From contig CANLSQ010000003.1 of the NCBI GenBank assembly GCA_947493955.1, forward strand, positions 248,001-312,000: 64,000 nucleotides of DNA. Direction: 5' to 3'. Position 1 is the first letter of the stretch; every line of letters starts with the position of its first letter. This document shows positions 7,786 through 16,413 of the stretch, piece after piece. The translations under genes were made by a program, and so were the position numbers. Source of the DNA: an uncultured Sphingomonadaceae bacterium. Lineage in GTDB: Bacteria > Pseudomonadota > Alphaproteobacteria > Sphingomonadales > Sphingomonadaceae. The notes beneath the pieces are model-generated. The model had not been told where the DNA came from. It did no database searches and worked only from the letters and a program-made list of their open reading frames with translations.

Positions 7786-8999
7786 TATAGCTCCATACCC
7801 AGTGCTCGCAGTGCATCCGGTGCCTTTTTCTTGACTGGGAAAAATCCCTTGGTGGCGAGCGGCCATATGGCGGCATCATATTCGCGCATTATCCACCGGA
7901 CATTATTGCCATTGACTTCCTTGCCGATCGCATCTTTGAGGGCACCGACTGGCAACCATGGCGCCAGGAGGCGCTCCAGCTTAGCTTCGGCCAAAATGTC
8001 GCTCAGTTTTTCGCCCTGGTTCCAAAATACTGTATCACAGCCAAAATGATCCGCAGCGCGAGCCAATGCATCGGCAACGGCACCGTTTGAAAAGACGCGT
8101 ACCTTGTCCGAAACCCCTTTTGGGCTCTTTCCATCCGGGCCGCTCACACCAATTATCAGGGCCGGCTTCTGAGGCAGTACAAGGCTCTCGGGGTGACAAT
8201 CCTCTTCATGGACCAATAGCGCAAAGGCGGCCGCAGCTGGGGGCGCGGGCGGTATTTTGAGCGGCCGTAACTTATGACTCTTGTCTTCCTCAAGCGGGAC
8301 CGCTTCTGCCGCAAGACCTATCGGTGTGAAGCGACCATCAGTGAACTGCGCAATATTATCCTTGGTCGCAAGATATGTTTTGCCTTTGGTATGCAATCCG
8401 CCAACCCAGCGCCATGATAGTGTATTGGATGCGGCATCGCCGTCCAGCAGATGCTGAAGAAAGAAATCCGCTCCCAGTTCCCAAGGCAGCTTGAGGGTGA
8501 AAATCCAGATACTGGCGAACCACATTCGGGCATGGTTGTGCAAATAGCCGGTTTCGACCAGTTCCTTGGCCCAATGATCGAACGCATCAATACCGGTCCG
8601 CCCCTCGATCGCCTGTTCGTACGTTTTGCGCAGACCGCCCAGCGCCTTCAGCTGCTTGAATTGGGCGTCCCTGTTCTTCACATAGTCAGTCCAGACTTCA
8701 GGCCTCTGTTCGAGCCACCCCTTGAAATATCCGCGCCACAGCACCTCGGCGACAAATTTATCCACATCTCGGGCACCATGAGCCTCGATTGCAGCTGTAA
8801 TCAGTTCCTGTTCGGTAAGCAGCTTGTGCCGGACATAGGGTGACAGCCTGGAAACATTATCGCGCCAGCCATCCTGTTCGGTATCTGCATCCGGGCCATA
8901 ATCAAAATTGCGCTTGTGTGCGTAATTATGGCCCATGTTGGCGGCAAAGTCGGTTCGCCGTGACAATGCGGCGGCTCTGGTGGGTTGGGGATGTGTCAT
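7785..8999 (-). CDS. Photolyase/cryptochrome-like FAD-binding protein, apparently domain-permuted
   Basis: A 404-residue protein. Residues about 25-265 match the FAD-binding helical domain of DNA photolyases: SRLSPYVRHKLL, FVAEVLWRGYFKGWLEQRP, GIDAFDHWAKELVETGYLHNHARMW (given in parts) and a DGDAASNTLSWRWVGG segment. The N-terminal antenna domain that normally precedes this is absent. Instead, a linker rich in Pro and Ala (about 265-280) leads to an alpha/beta region with alternating hydrophobic strands, which may be the missing domain moved to the C-terminus. I start at the ATG at 8999; an earlier in-frame ATG at 9065 adds 22 Cys-rich residues without support. It lies downstream of tag and overlaps the small HTH gene by one base. 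Photorepair is likely but unproven. Confidence 0.75.
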   Translation of the reverse strand: MTHPQPTRAAALSRRTDFAANMGHNYAHKRNFDYGPDADTEQDGWRDNVSRLSPYVRHKLLTEQELITAAIEAHGARDVDKFVAEVLWRGYFKGWLEQRPEVWTDYVKNRDAQFKQLKALGGLRKTYEQAIEGRTGIDAFDHWAKELVETGYLHNHARMWFASIWIFTLKLPWELGADFFLQHLLDGDAASNTLSWRWVGGLHTKGKTYLATKDNIAQFTDGRFTPIGLAAEAVPLEEDKSHKLRPLKIPPAPPAAAAFALLVHEEDCHPESLVLPQKPALIIGVSGPDGKSPKGVSDKVRVFSNGAVADALARAADHFGCDTVFWNQGEKLSDILAEAKLERLLAPWLPVGALKDAIGKEVNGNNVRWIMREYDAAIWPLATKGFFPVKKKAPDALRALGMEL

Positions 9000-9088
9000 G
9001 GCGGCCCTATCGCAGCAACGAAGAGGATTGCCAACTACGCAGTTGGGACAGGTGGACCATGCCAAGGCTGGTCACGGCCAAAAGATGG

Positions 9089-9664
9089 TCAGGCCTGCCA
9101 GCAATCCGCCATATGATCATCAACCATCCCGATTGCCTGCATATAGGCGTAAATGATCGTGCTGCCGACGAAACTCATTCCACGCTTTTTAAGATCTTTG
9201 GAGATGGCATCGCTAATCGGGGACGTCGCGAGCATTTCTAATATATCCTTGGGCCGGTTGACGATGGGGGTACCATCCACATGAGCCCAAAGCCAATTGT
9301 CAAGGCTGCCAAATTCCTTTTGCATATCCAGAAAGACCAAAGCATTTTTGCGGGTGGAGTATATTTTCAGCTTGTTACGGATGATCCCTTCATCCTCTCG
9401 CAAAGCCTCTAATTCATCGTCGGTCATGGCCGCCACACGTGCGATATCAAAGCCGTGAAAGGCGCGGCGATAACCTTCCCGTTTCCGGAGTACCGTTTCC
9501 CAGCTTAGCCCCGCTTGCGCGCCCTCCAGTATCAGGTTCTCGAAGAGTTTCTGGTCATCATGCTCTGGAACACCCCATTCCTCATCATGATAAATGCCGT
9601 AAAATTCTTTACCTGCCTGTCCGCCAAAGCAGCGGCGTTTTCCATCGGTACCGATCACTGTCAT
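9089..9664 (-). CDS. tag: DNA-3-methyladenine glycosylase I
   Basis: A 191-residue base-excision repair enzyme that removes 3-methyladenine from alkylated DNA. It follows E. coli Tag closely: YHDEEWGVPEHDDQKLFE near the N-terminus, the EGAQAGLSWETVLRKRE block, GIIRNKLKI, and SFVGSTIIYAYMQAIGMVDDH near the end. The four structural zinc ligands can be placed: Cys in RRCFGG, His in YHDEEWG, and His and Cys in DDHMADC. The Trp/Gly usual after the first Cys is Phe-Gly-Gly here. It is probably the first gene of a short repair operon with the photolyase-like gene, 89 bases downstream. Confidence 0.93.
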   Translation of the reverse strand: MTVIGTDGKRRCFGGQAGKEFYGIYHDEEWGVPEHDDQKLFENLILEGAQAGLSWETVLRKREGYRRAFHGFDIARVAAMTDDELEALREDEGIIRNKLKIYSTRKNALVFLDMQKEFGSLDNWLWAHVDGTPIVNRPKDILEMLATSPISDAISKDLKKRGMSFVGSTIIYAYMQAIGMVDDHMADCWQA

Positions 9665-9683
9665 CCGGCCAGCTTATGTCCGT

Positions 9684-9707
9684 ATTGGGGCTTTTGAAAG
9701 CCCCAAT
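9684..9707. terminator. Hairpin terminator between the methyltransferase-like gene and tag
   Basis: ATTGGGGCTTT and AAAGCCCCAAT form an 11-bp perfect stem with a 2-base gap (in practice a 9-bp stem and a 6-base loop). A T-run (GGTTTTTCT) follows on the plus strand, yet both neighbouring genes read on the minus strand. It lies seven bases past the stop codon of the methyltransferase-like gene and probably ends that transcript despite lacking a U-tract in that direction. Confidence 0.55.
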
Positions 9708-9714
9708 GGTTTTT

Positions 9715-11034
9715 CTATTCAGCAGGCTGAATTTCCGGTTCCGGTTTGTCCGCCGACGGCCACCAGCCGACTTTCACCTTGGCCCAGTTTACGGCCCGCG
9801 GGATCGGGGCGTTGCGGTCCATCCATTCAGCATATGCCTTATAGGCGGGATCGCTGAGCAGGTGTTTTTCTTCCGTCTTCGCTCGCCAGTAATATACGCC
9901 GCTAACCACCGCAATGATGGCGGTGTTGCGCACCATATCGGTGAAGCTACCCGACGTCACCAGAAACGGCATGGTCGCCAGCCACCAATACAGGTTTTTC
10001 GCCACATAGGCGGGATGCTTGGTAAAGCGATATGGTCCATGGGTCAGTATGCCCCGATGCGTCAGGTTCGAAAAGCGCAGACCAAAGGCAACAGTCGCCC
10101 AAGCGTAGATCGCGGTCAGCACGACCAGAATCCCGCCCCAGATTGCCAAAATCGCCTGATTCCCTTGCAGCCAATAGGCCCAGTCGGCCGTGTTGACATG
10201 ATAGTTTAGCGGGCCATCCATCAATATGAATGGCGGATAGCAGATCAATGCAGCAACCCAACCGGCAAGATAGGGGTTGGCCGTTCGAATATGCGCGTCC
10301 AGCGGCTTCATGGTCAGCAAATAACCGACGGTTGCAAACTGCACGTCGACGACAAACATGGCAATAATCAACCAATGGGCGATAGCGACAGGGTCATTCA
10401 TCACCTGCGATATGTCGAGGCGAACAATATCGCCAAAACCGCCCGGCACGATGGAGATCATAAAGGCCAGGAAAAAGCCTTTGACCGCCCAAGCCCTTAG
10501 ATGATGAGATATTTGCTCACGGTCATATTCCCCCCGCGCTCCCATAAGGAACTGCCCGAAATGCCAGGCACCATCGCGGGGTTCGACGAACCTGCGGTCC
10601 ATCCACATGACATAAGGGATGGACAGGCCAAGCAAAAAGGGAGCTGCCGTCTCCATCATTTCCATCGAAAACTGATACTGCCCGGTCCAATACCAGCGTC
10701 CCACGCAATAGATAAAAGCTATAATGGCCCATGTCGCCCACAGACCGGCCAGCTTGGCGACGCTAATATCAAATGTCTGTTTGAGCGGTTTGGGGTTTTT
10801 CCAATCAATGCCGGTTGACGCGCGCAGATGTACTTTGTCGTAGAGCAACGACCAGATTACCATGGGCACGGCACAGGCGAGGCAGGCAACAAGCGCGGAA
10901 TATGGGCCATCCATGCCATATTGTCGCGCTATCATAATCCACGAGAATAATCCGATCAGGCCGGCCACACCCACACCGCTGGATACCGCAGATGGCGGGC
11001 GCGGATCAGGCCTATCTGATTTTCGAGCGAACAT
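9715..11034 (-). CDS. Isoprenylcysteine carboxylmethyltransferase-family membrane protein
   Basis: A 439-residue polytopic membrane protein with about nine or ten hydrophobic segments. The C-terminal part carries the signature of the isoprenylcysteine/phospholipid methyltransferase fold: HRGILTHGPYRFTKHPAYVAK, where the His-Pro and following residues form the SAM/substrate site, then a helix pair and an EEKHLL segment ending in a short Pro-rich tail. About 300 residues of extra membrane helices precede this module, longer than in minimal family members. Bacteria lack prenylated CaaX proteins, so the acceptor is unknown; a lipid or small molecule is the usual assumption. It is divergent from the PQQ dehydrogenase gene. 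Confidence 0.8.
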   Translation of the reverse strand: MFARKSDRPDPRPPSAVSSGVGVAGLIGLFSWIMIARQYGMDGPYSALVACLACAVPMVIWSLLYDKVHLRASTGIDWKNPKPLKQTFDISVAKLAGLWATWAIIAFIYCVGRWYWTGQYQFSMEMMETAAPFLLGLSIPYVMWMDRRFVEPRDGAWHFGQFLMGARGEYDREQISHHLRAWAVKGFFLAFMISIVPGGFGDIVRLDISQVMNDPVAIAHWLIIAMFVVDVQFATVGYLLTMKPLDAHIRTANPYLAGWVAALICYPPFILMDGPLNYHVNTADWAYWLQGNQAILAIWGGILVVLTAIYAWATVAFGLRFSNLTHRGILTHGPYRFTKHPAYVAKNLYWWLATMPFLVTSGSFTDMVRNTAIIAVVSGVYYWRAKTEEKHLLSDPAYKAYAEWMDRNAPIPRAVNWAKVKVGWWPSADKPEPEIQPAE

Positions 11035-11173
11035 GGCTCAGTGCTTTATCCGGAAATGGTAAGTAACGAGTGAACGTCGGCTTTTGACGCCCGATTATTC
11101 TAGGAATTGCTATTGTAATCCGCTATATTTTCACAAAATCAGCCATAGGCAACTTACTGGATCCACATAGAAA

Positions 11174-12358
11174 ATGATCATGGGAACAAAAATGAGAAAT
11201 CTTACACTTGCAACCGGATTATCTATCGTTCTTATCGCGTGCAGCAACGGCGACGATGCACAGGCTAGTCAAGGCGGTTCAGAAGAGGCTCAAGCTTCAA
11301 CTGACATCTCTCCGGTGGACCGCAAGCCTTTTGAAAAAACCGAGATCGCCAGTTTTGACGAGCCTTGGGCAATGACCTTCCTGCCCGATGGCCGGATGCT
11401 GATCACGGAGAAGAAGGGCAAGCTGTTGCTCGTAGACCAGAAAGGCACAAAAACCGAAATCGCCAACGTACCCGAGGTTGATTATGGCGGTCAGGGCGGT
11501 TTTGGCGATGTCATTCTCGCACCTGATTTTGAAACCAGCGGACGGGTTTATCTCAGCTGGGTTGAAGCCGGGGACGATGACACGCGCGGCGCGGTTATCG
11601 CGCACGCCCAACTTGATCTTCAGGGGACTCAACCGGATTTGAAAGAACTGAAAACAATCTGGACCCAAAACCCGAAAACCACGGGGCGAGGCCATTATTC
11701 TCACCGCATGGTGTTTTCACCCGATGGTAAATATCTGTTCATCGGGTCCGGTGAGCGGCAGAAATTTGATCCGTCGCAGGATATGACCGGCAATCTGGGC
11801 AAGATCATCCGGCTTTATCCTGATGGCAGCGTGCCAGAGGACAATCCATTTGTTGGTCAAGAAGATGTGCTGCCCGAAATCTGGTCCCTGGGTCACCGCA
11901 ACATTCTCGGCATGGCTTTTGATAGTGAGGGCAGGCTGTGGAACCAGGAAATGGGGCCGAAAGATGGTGATGAGCTGAATCTGGTCCAGCCAAAAGCCAA
12001 TTATGGTTATCCGATTGTTTCGGAGGGCGATCATTATGATGGCAAGAAAATCCCAAACCATGATACGCGTCCCGAATTCGCTGCACCAAAAGTGGCCTGG
12101 GTCCCGACCATCGCGCCATCTGGAATGATATTCTATTCAGATGACCTTTTCCCTGCATGGAAAGGCAGTGCGTTTATCGGCGGTCTGGCAAGCGAAGCGA
12201 TTATTCGCGTATCCTTTGATGGCGAAACGGCGCAGGAAGCGGAACGCTATGCCATGGACACACGTATCCGTGAAGTTGAACAAGGGCCAGAAGGCGCTCT
12301 ATGGGTACTGGAAGATGGCGAAGACGGGCGGTTGTTAAAGCTCACGCCGCCCCAATAG
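11174..12358 (+). CDS. PQQ-dependent sugar dehydrogenase, lipoprotein
   Basis: A beta-propeller dehydrogenase of the soluble aldose sugar dehydrogenase (YliI/Asd) family, which oxidises aldoses in the periplasm with PQQ. The N-terminus is a lipoprotein signal (LSIVLIAC, Cys at lipobox +1), followed by an acidic/Gln-Ser linker. [21 protein letters not shown] is the first propeller strand, and [15 protein letters not shown] and the RGHYSHRM segment carry the family's conserved Gly and catalytic His region. [13 protein letters not shown] and [11 protein letters not shown] are also typical. Start candidates are ATG at 11174, 11180 and 11192; the last gives the tidiest signal peptide. PQQ biosynthesis genes are not in the window. 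Confidence 0.9.
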   Translation: MIMGTKMRNLTLATGLSIVLIACSNGDDAQASQGGSEEAQASTDISPVDRKPFEKTEIASFDEPWAMTFLPDGRMLITEKKGKLLLVDQKGTKTEIANVPEVDYGGQGGFGDVILAPDFETSGRVYLSWVEAGDDDTRGAVIAHAQLDLQGTQPDLKELKTIWTQNPKTTGRGHYSHRMVFSPDGKYLFIGSGERQKFDPSQDMTGNLGKIIRLYPDGSVPEDNPFVGQEDVLPEIWSLGHRNILGMAFDSEGRLWNQEMGPKDGDELNLVQPKANYGYPIVSEGDHYDGKKIPNHDTRPEFAAPKVAWVPTIAPSGMIFYSDDLFPAWKGSAFIGGLASEAIIRVSFDGETAQEAERYAMDTRIREVEQGPEGALWVLEDGEDGRLLKLTPPQ

Positions 12359-12365
12359 CATCGTT

Positions 12366-13232
12366 TCAAGAAGCAGTGGTCGTTGTGCCCGACAAATCGC
12401 TCAGGAACTGACGCACCCGTTTGGCATTGGCGCCAAGGTCATGAATGCCAACCCGTGATACCGAACGCATGTCGATAATGCTGGCGTGGCCGTTTTCTGC
12501 TGCGCGAGCGCGGATGACCACGTCATCTTTGAAACGGAACAGGGAAATCGTGGCTGTCGCTTCCAAATGACCGGATGCAGGGTCGACATTGGCGACATCC
12601 CATCCACGATCTTCCGCCAAACGCTTAGCTTTTTCAATAACTTCAGCGACTGGTTGGTCGATGCGAACAGAGCGAATATCCGGATAAGCACCCTGATGCA
12701 GGGTCGCCCAGCGTTGCCGTGGGTTCATCCCGCGCATTGCACTGTCATCGGCACCGGGGATATTGTCCCAATTGTCGGCGCGTAGGGTTAAGGCGGAGAA
12801 TTGTGGCGGGTCCGCCAGATCGGTGGTGATGTCATGGATCGCCGGAAGAGACGCCAATGTCATCGCATAGCTGGCCAAATAGCCGATAAACCCCAGTGAA
12901 ACCAAAGTTCCAATGCCGAGCAAAGGCCAGCGCGTCTTACGATCTTTCCGGCGATCAAGAATAATCCCGACGATGGCAACAAGCAGAGCAATCAAAGCCA
13001 ACAGACCGGTCCATGGCAAAATTCCCAGCCCGGCTTGCCAACCCCATAGTCCAATGCCCGATCCGAACGCCGAACCAAAAAACATGATTACGGCAGCTAC
13101 CGCCAATATGAACACAATCCAGCCTTTCGGATCGCTACGCAATTTTGCCAGCTTCCCGGTCGCGGCTCCACTGGTATCGACGGCCGGTTGATCGGTCTGT
13201 GGTTGCTGATCCTGTTGACTATTCACGGGCAT
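12366..13232 (-). CDS. DUF1499 domain membrane protein
   Basis: 288 residues. A Gln/Ala-rich cytoplasmic N-terminus is followed by four hydrophobic segments (about 34-135), then a soluble DUF1499 domain (about 150-283) recognisable from PRQRWATLHQGAYPDIRSV, the AKRLAEDRGWDV helix and a final SVSRVGIHDLGANAKRVRQFL. The family's function is unknown. Ten bases separate its stop from the stop of the convergent PQQ dehydrogenase gene. No partner gene is evident. Confidence 0.85.
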   Translation of the reverse strand: MPVNSQQDQQPQTDQPAVDTSGAATGKLAKLRSDPKGWIVFILAVAAVIMFFGSAFGSGIGLWGWQAGLGILPWTGLLALIALLVAIVGIILDRRKDRKTRWPLLGIGTLVSLGFIGYLASYAMTLASLPAIHDITTDLADPPQFSALTLRADNWDNIPGADDSAMRGMNPRQRWATLHQGAYPDIRSVRIDQPVAEVIEKAKRLAEDRGWDVANVDPASGHLEATATISLFRFKDDVVIRARAAENGHASIIDMRSVSRVGIHDLGANAKRVRQFLSDLSGTTTTAS

Positions 13233-13389
13233 AACTCCTTTGATTACGGTCTTTTAGACGCGGTAAAGCGATAGTGCAATCAACACTGCACAACCAGTTT
13301 GGTTTAGACCAATCTCTTGCTCGACAGCGGTGTTCAATAGCGTTAGAGGCGCATTTCTCTACGTTTCTTCCGAAAATTGGACCGGTGAT

Positions 13390-13902
13390 TTGACGACCAT
13401 AATGCCTCTCGCTGAAATTGATCCCGCGCTGGTTGAGGATCTGCTCGATGCCGCTTTCGGCCAAAAACGCACGCAGCGAACGGCCTATAAAGTTCGGGAA
13501 GGCATGGACATGCTCGATGGGCTTAGCGTCGCTGCGGTTGATATGGCGGAGAACGAACTGCTCGGCTCGCTGCAATGCTGGCCTGTTGGACTAACCGACC
13601 CGCAAGGTAAAAAGCATCCGATGATTATGGTCGGGCCAGTAGCGGTTTATCCTGATTGCCAGCAACAGGGCGTGGGGCAGGCTTTGATGAAAGGCATGCT
13701 GAAAGAATTGCAGGACAATGAGAGCCTGCCGCTCGTGATGATCGGTGACCCTGCCTATTATGACCGCTTCTTCGGTTTCTCGCCAGAGCGGACCGGCGGC
13801 TGGACATTACCTGGTCCATGGGAGCCGGAACGCTTGCTGGTGCGCGCACCCAAAGATGCCGTTTTGCCCGAGAAGGGCAAGCTAGGTCCCTGGACAAGCT
13901 GA
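13390..13902 (+). CDS. GNAT-family N-acetyltransferase (YhbS-like)
   Basis: About 170 residues. The GNAT core is visible: a first helix PLAEIDPALVEDLLDAAF, the strand MIMVGPVAVYPDCQQQGVGQAL, which contains the acetyl-CoA pyrophosphate-binding Q/R-x-x-G-x-G/A pattern (QQGVGQ), and a C-terminal part with IGDPAYYDRFFGF as in the YhbS subgroup. The acceptor is unknown. The start is uncertain. A TTG at 13390 or ATG at 13402 fits the usual N-terminus; a GTG at 13330 would add an unconserved stretch. A weak hairpin follows the stop codon. Confidence 0.82.
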   Translation: MTTIMPLAEIDPALVEDLLDAAFGQKRTQRTAYKVREGMDMLDGLSVAAVDMAENELLGSLQCWPVGLTDPQGKKHPMIMVGPVAVYPDCQQQGVGQALMKGMLKELQDNESLPLVMIGDPAYYDRFFGFSPERTGGWTLPGPWEPERLLVRAPKDAVLPEKGKLGPWTS

Positions 13903-13910
13903 AAATTCAT

Positions 13911-13933
13911 AGGCGTAACGTTTCTAAACGCCT
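13911..13933 (+). terminator. Possible terminator after the GNAT gene
   Basis: AGGCGT at 13911-13916 and ACGCCT at 13928-13933 form a 6-bp stem with an 11-base loop, followed by TTGATTATT. It lies 8 bases past the stop codon of the GNAT gene. The stem is short and the T-tract interrupted, so this is a weak call. Confidence 0.35.
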
Positions 13934-13985
13934 TTGATTATTAGCGATACTTTACACGTCCGCTTATTCCCAATAGGCACAGCGC

Positions 13986-14579
13986 ATGCCCTATACACCG
14001 CCGCCTGAACTCGCCTCTCTATCGCTTAGTGACATTGCAGAGATGGTTGAAGCGCAGAAACTGCCGCCGGTCGACCAATGGGAGCCGAAGGAAACCGGCG
14101 ATAGCGAAATGCGTATTGCAGTTGATGGCACCTGGTTTCATCAGGGGTCACCGATTAATCGCCCGGCCATGGTCCGCGCCTTTTCCACCCTCTTGCGACA
14201 GGAAAAGGATGGTAGCTACGCTTTGGTCACACCTTACCAGAAACTTCATATTCAAATAGAAGATGCGCCGTTTGTTGCAGTGGAAGTTGAAAGTGACGGT
14301 GAAGGCGTCGACCGCAAACTCGCGTTCCGTTTGAATACCGATCATCTGGTGATAGCCGATGACTTGCACAAACTCAGCTTTCCGAAAATTGCTGCAGCGG
14401 ATAACGATGCGGCTGCAGACGAGCAGGCGAGACCCTATTTGCATGTCCGCGGCGGCCTGGAAGCCGTGTTGGCGCGGCCGGTTTATTATGAATTGGCCGA
14501 ATATGCGCTGGCTGATGATCTCGACCCCTTTGGCCTGTGGAGCAATCGCGCCTTTTTTCCGATCGACATACCAGAATGA
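13986..14579 (+). CDS. DUF1285 domain protein
   Basis: 197 residues. The DUF1285 pattern is clear: PVDQWEPKETGDSEMRIAV, then DGTWFHQGSPINRPAMVRAFS, then VTPYQKLHIQIEDAPFVAVEV. Structures of the family show a two-domain beta-rich fold without a known reaction. It heads a coupled operon: its stop overlaps the start of the NUDIX gene (ATGA), which in turn overlaps cca. This arrangement recurs in alphaproteobacteria and hints at a role near nucleotide or tRNA metabolism, an inference only. Confidence 0.88.
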   Translation: MPYTPPPELASLSLSDIAEMVEAQKLPPVDQWEPKETGDSEMRIAVDGTWFHQGSPINRPAMVRAFSTLLRQEKDGSYALVTPYQKLHIQIEDAPFVAVEVESDGEGVDRKLAFRLNTDHLVIADDLHKLSFPKIAAADNDAAADEQARPYLHVRGGLEAVLARPVYYELAEYALADDLDPFGLWSNRAFFPIDIPE

Positions 14580-15187
14580 CTGACATCAGCGACCTCAGAA
14601 CAAAGCTCTCACAGGCCTTGCGCAGTGGTCATGCCAATGATCTAGATCATGCATTGTCCGATGAACGCGATTTCATCAAAGATTTGAATAGCCTGCGAAG
14701 CGCTGCTGTGCTGATTGCGATTACTGATCGCCCCGATCCAGGTGTCATATTGGTCCAGCGTCCTGATCATATGCGTAACCATCCGGGGCAGGTCGCCTTT
14801 CCCGGCGGTAAGATTGATCCAGAGGACAAAGACGCGGTCCACGCAGCCCTTCGGGAAGCAGAAGAGGAAGTGCAGCTTGATCCCGCCAAGGTTGATATTA
14901 TCGGGCCGACCGACCGCTATCATTCGGGCAGCGGCTATAACATCCAACCCATTATCGGGGTGATCCCACCGGATCTGCCACTCGTTCCCTGCCCGGATGA
15001 AGTGGATGATTGGTTCGAAGCGCCGCTCGACTTTGTCCTCGATCCACAAAATCAGGATACCCATGTCGGAGAATGGCGCGGGGACCGCCGCCAGTATTAC
15101 CAAATTAACTGGCAAAATCGTCGTATATGGGGAATTACCGCTGGCATATTGGTCAACTTGTCAAAGCGGTTGGATTGGCTGTCATGA
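14576..15187 (+). CDS. NUDIX hydrolase, CoA pyrophosphatase type
   Basis: 203 residues starting MTDISDLRTKL. The NUDIX box spans GGKIDPEDKDAV to ALREAEEEVQL, with the catalytic REAEEE intact; the usual final Gly-Leu is Gln-Leu. The preceding VQRPDHMRNHPGQVAFPGG is the extended signature of the NudL/CoA-diphosphohydrolase subgroup, which splits CoA to 3',5'-ADP and phosphopantetheine. The start ATG overlaps the stop of the DUF1285 gene, and the stop overlaps the cca start (both ATGA), so all three are coupled. Confidence 0.9.
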   Translation: MTDISDLRTKLSQALRSGHANDLDHALSDERDFIKDLNSLRSAAVLIAITDRPDPGVILVQRPDHMRNHPGQVAFPGGKIDPEDKDAVHAALREAEEEVQLDPAKVDIIGPTDRYHSGSGYNIQPIIGVIPPDLPLVPCPDEVDDWFEAPLDFVLDPQNQDTHVGEWRGDRRQYYQINWQNRRIWGITAGILVNLSKRLDWLS

Positions 15188-16383
15188 AGTTACCGGAAGC
15201 CCCATGGCATCAACGTCAGTCGCTCAAAGACCTGATTGCGGTGTTGGATGGTCATCAAGGTGCCACGCGCTATGTCGGTGGTGTGGTGCGGGACACATTG
15301 CTGTCGATCCCGGCAAAGGACATTGATCTTGCAACCACGTTGAAGCCCGATGCCGTAATCACTCGCCTGAAAGACGCGAACATTACGGCTGTCCCTACAG
15401 GCATCGAACATGGCACGGTCACGGCTGTTACCGAAGACGGCTCAGTTGAAATCACCACTTTGCGCCGCGACGTATCGACCGACGGGCGTAGAGCGACAGT
15501 GGCGTTTAGTGATGACTGGAAAGAGGATGCCGCGCGCCGGGATTTTACTATAAATGCGCTGTTTGCCGATCCGGAAACACTGGAAGTTTACGACTATTTC
15601 GGCGGGCTCGCTGATCTCGAAAAGCGCCATATTCGCTTCATCGGCTCGGCTGAGCAAAGGATCGCTGAAGACCATCTTCGTATCATGCGTTATTTCCGCT
15701 TTCTGGCACGGTTCGGCCAGCATGATGTCGACAAGGAGACGTTTGACGCGTGCCGTGCAGCCGCGCGGGAATTGTCGAAACTATCGCGCGAGCGCGTTGC
15801 AGACGAGTTGATGAAATTGCTCAGTGCGGTCGACCCCGTCTATGCTGTACAGGAAATGATCGAGGCGGATGTTTTTGCCAATATTGTTGACGAAATCGAT
15901 CCCGGAGCAGGGCCCTTGCTGGCCGTACTCATTCTGCGCGAGGAAGCTTATGATATCCCGCCGGACCCAGTGCGGCGTTTAGTCGCCTTGCTTCCCAAAG
16001 ATGCCGACAAGACAGCGGAAATTGTCACCAGCCTTCGATTTTCAAAGAAATTGCGCCGCGCTGTGGCCGATCGGTTGAGAACCTTGAAACCGGCAGTTTC
16101 AAATATCCCGGCTATCGCTTATCATCATGGTGCGGATGCGGCGCGAGACATAGCGCTTTTATTCGCAGCAGATGATGATCTCGATACCAGCCTCGCGAAG
16201 CTTAAAAAATGGTCAAAACCGGTCTTCCCGATTACCGGTGGTGATTTGATCGCTATGGGTCTCAAACCCGGGCCGATTGTGACCGAGAGCCTGAAGGCCG
16301 TTGAGGCCGCATGGATTGAAGAACAATTTCCCGATGAAAACCGGGTGCGCACACTTGCCAGAGATATTGTCAAAGGCCGCTAG
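15184..16383 (+). CDS. cca: CCA tRNA nucleotidyltransferase
   Basis: A 399-residue class II CCA-adding enzyme or poly(A)-polymerase-family protein that completes or repairs tRNA 3' ends. The head domain has RYVGGVVRDTLL (the GG-x-VRD motif) and KDIDLATTL (metal-binding DxD). The ERRDFTIN-type motif appears as ARRDFTINALF, followed by DYFGGLADLEKRHIRFIG and EDHLRIMRYFRFLARF. The tail is helical. I start at ATG 15184, overlapping the NUDIX stop. The sole tRNA gene in the window already encodes CCA, so here the enzyme would act in repair at least. Confidence 0.93.
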   Translation: MKLPEAPWHQRQSLKDLIAVLDGHQGATRYVGGVVRDTLLSIPAKDIDLATTLKPDAVITRLKDANITAVPTGIEHGTVTAVTEDGSVEITTLRRDVSTDGRRATVAFSDDWKEDAARRDFTINALFADPETLEVYDYFGGLADLEKRHIRFIGSAEQRIAEDHLRIMRYFRFLARFGQHDVDKETFDACRAAARELSKLSRERVADELMKLLSAVDPVYAVQEMIEADVFANIVDEIDPGAGPLLAVLILREEAYDIPPDPVRRLVALLPKDADKTAEIVTSLRFSKKLRRAVADRLRTLKPAVSNIPAIAYHHGADAARDIALLFAADDDLDTSLAKLKKWSKPVFPITGGDLIAMGLKPGPIVTESLKAVEAAWIEEQFPDENRVRTLARDIVKGR

Positions 16384-16413
16384 CCCCAACGCCGATTGCA
16401 AAAGGATAGAAAT

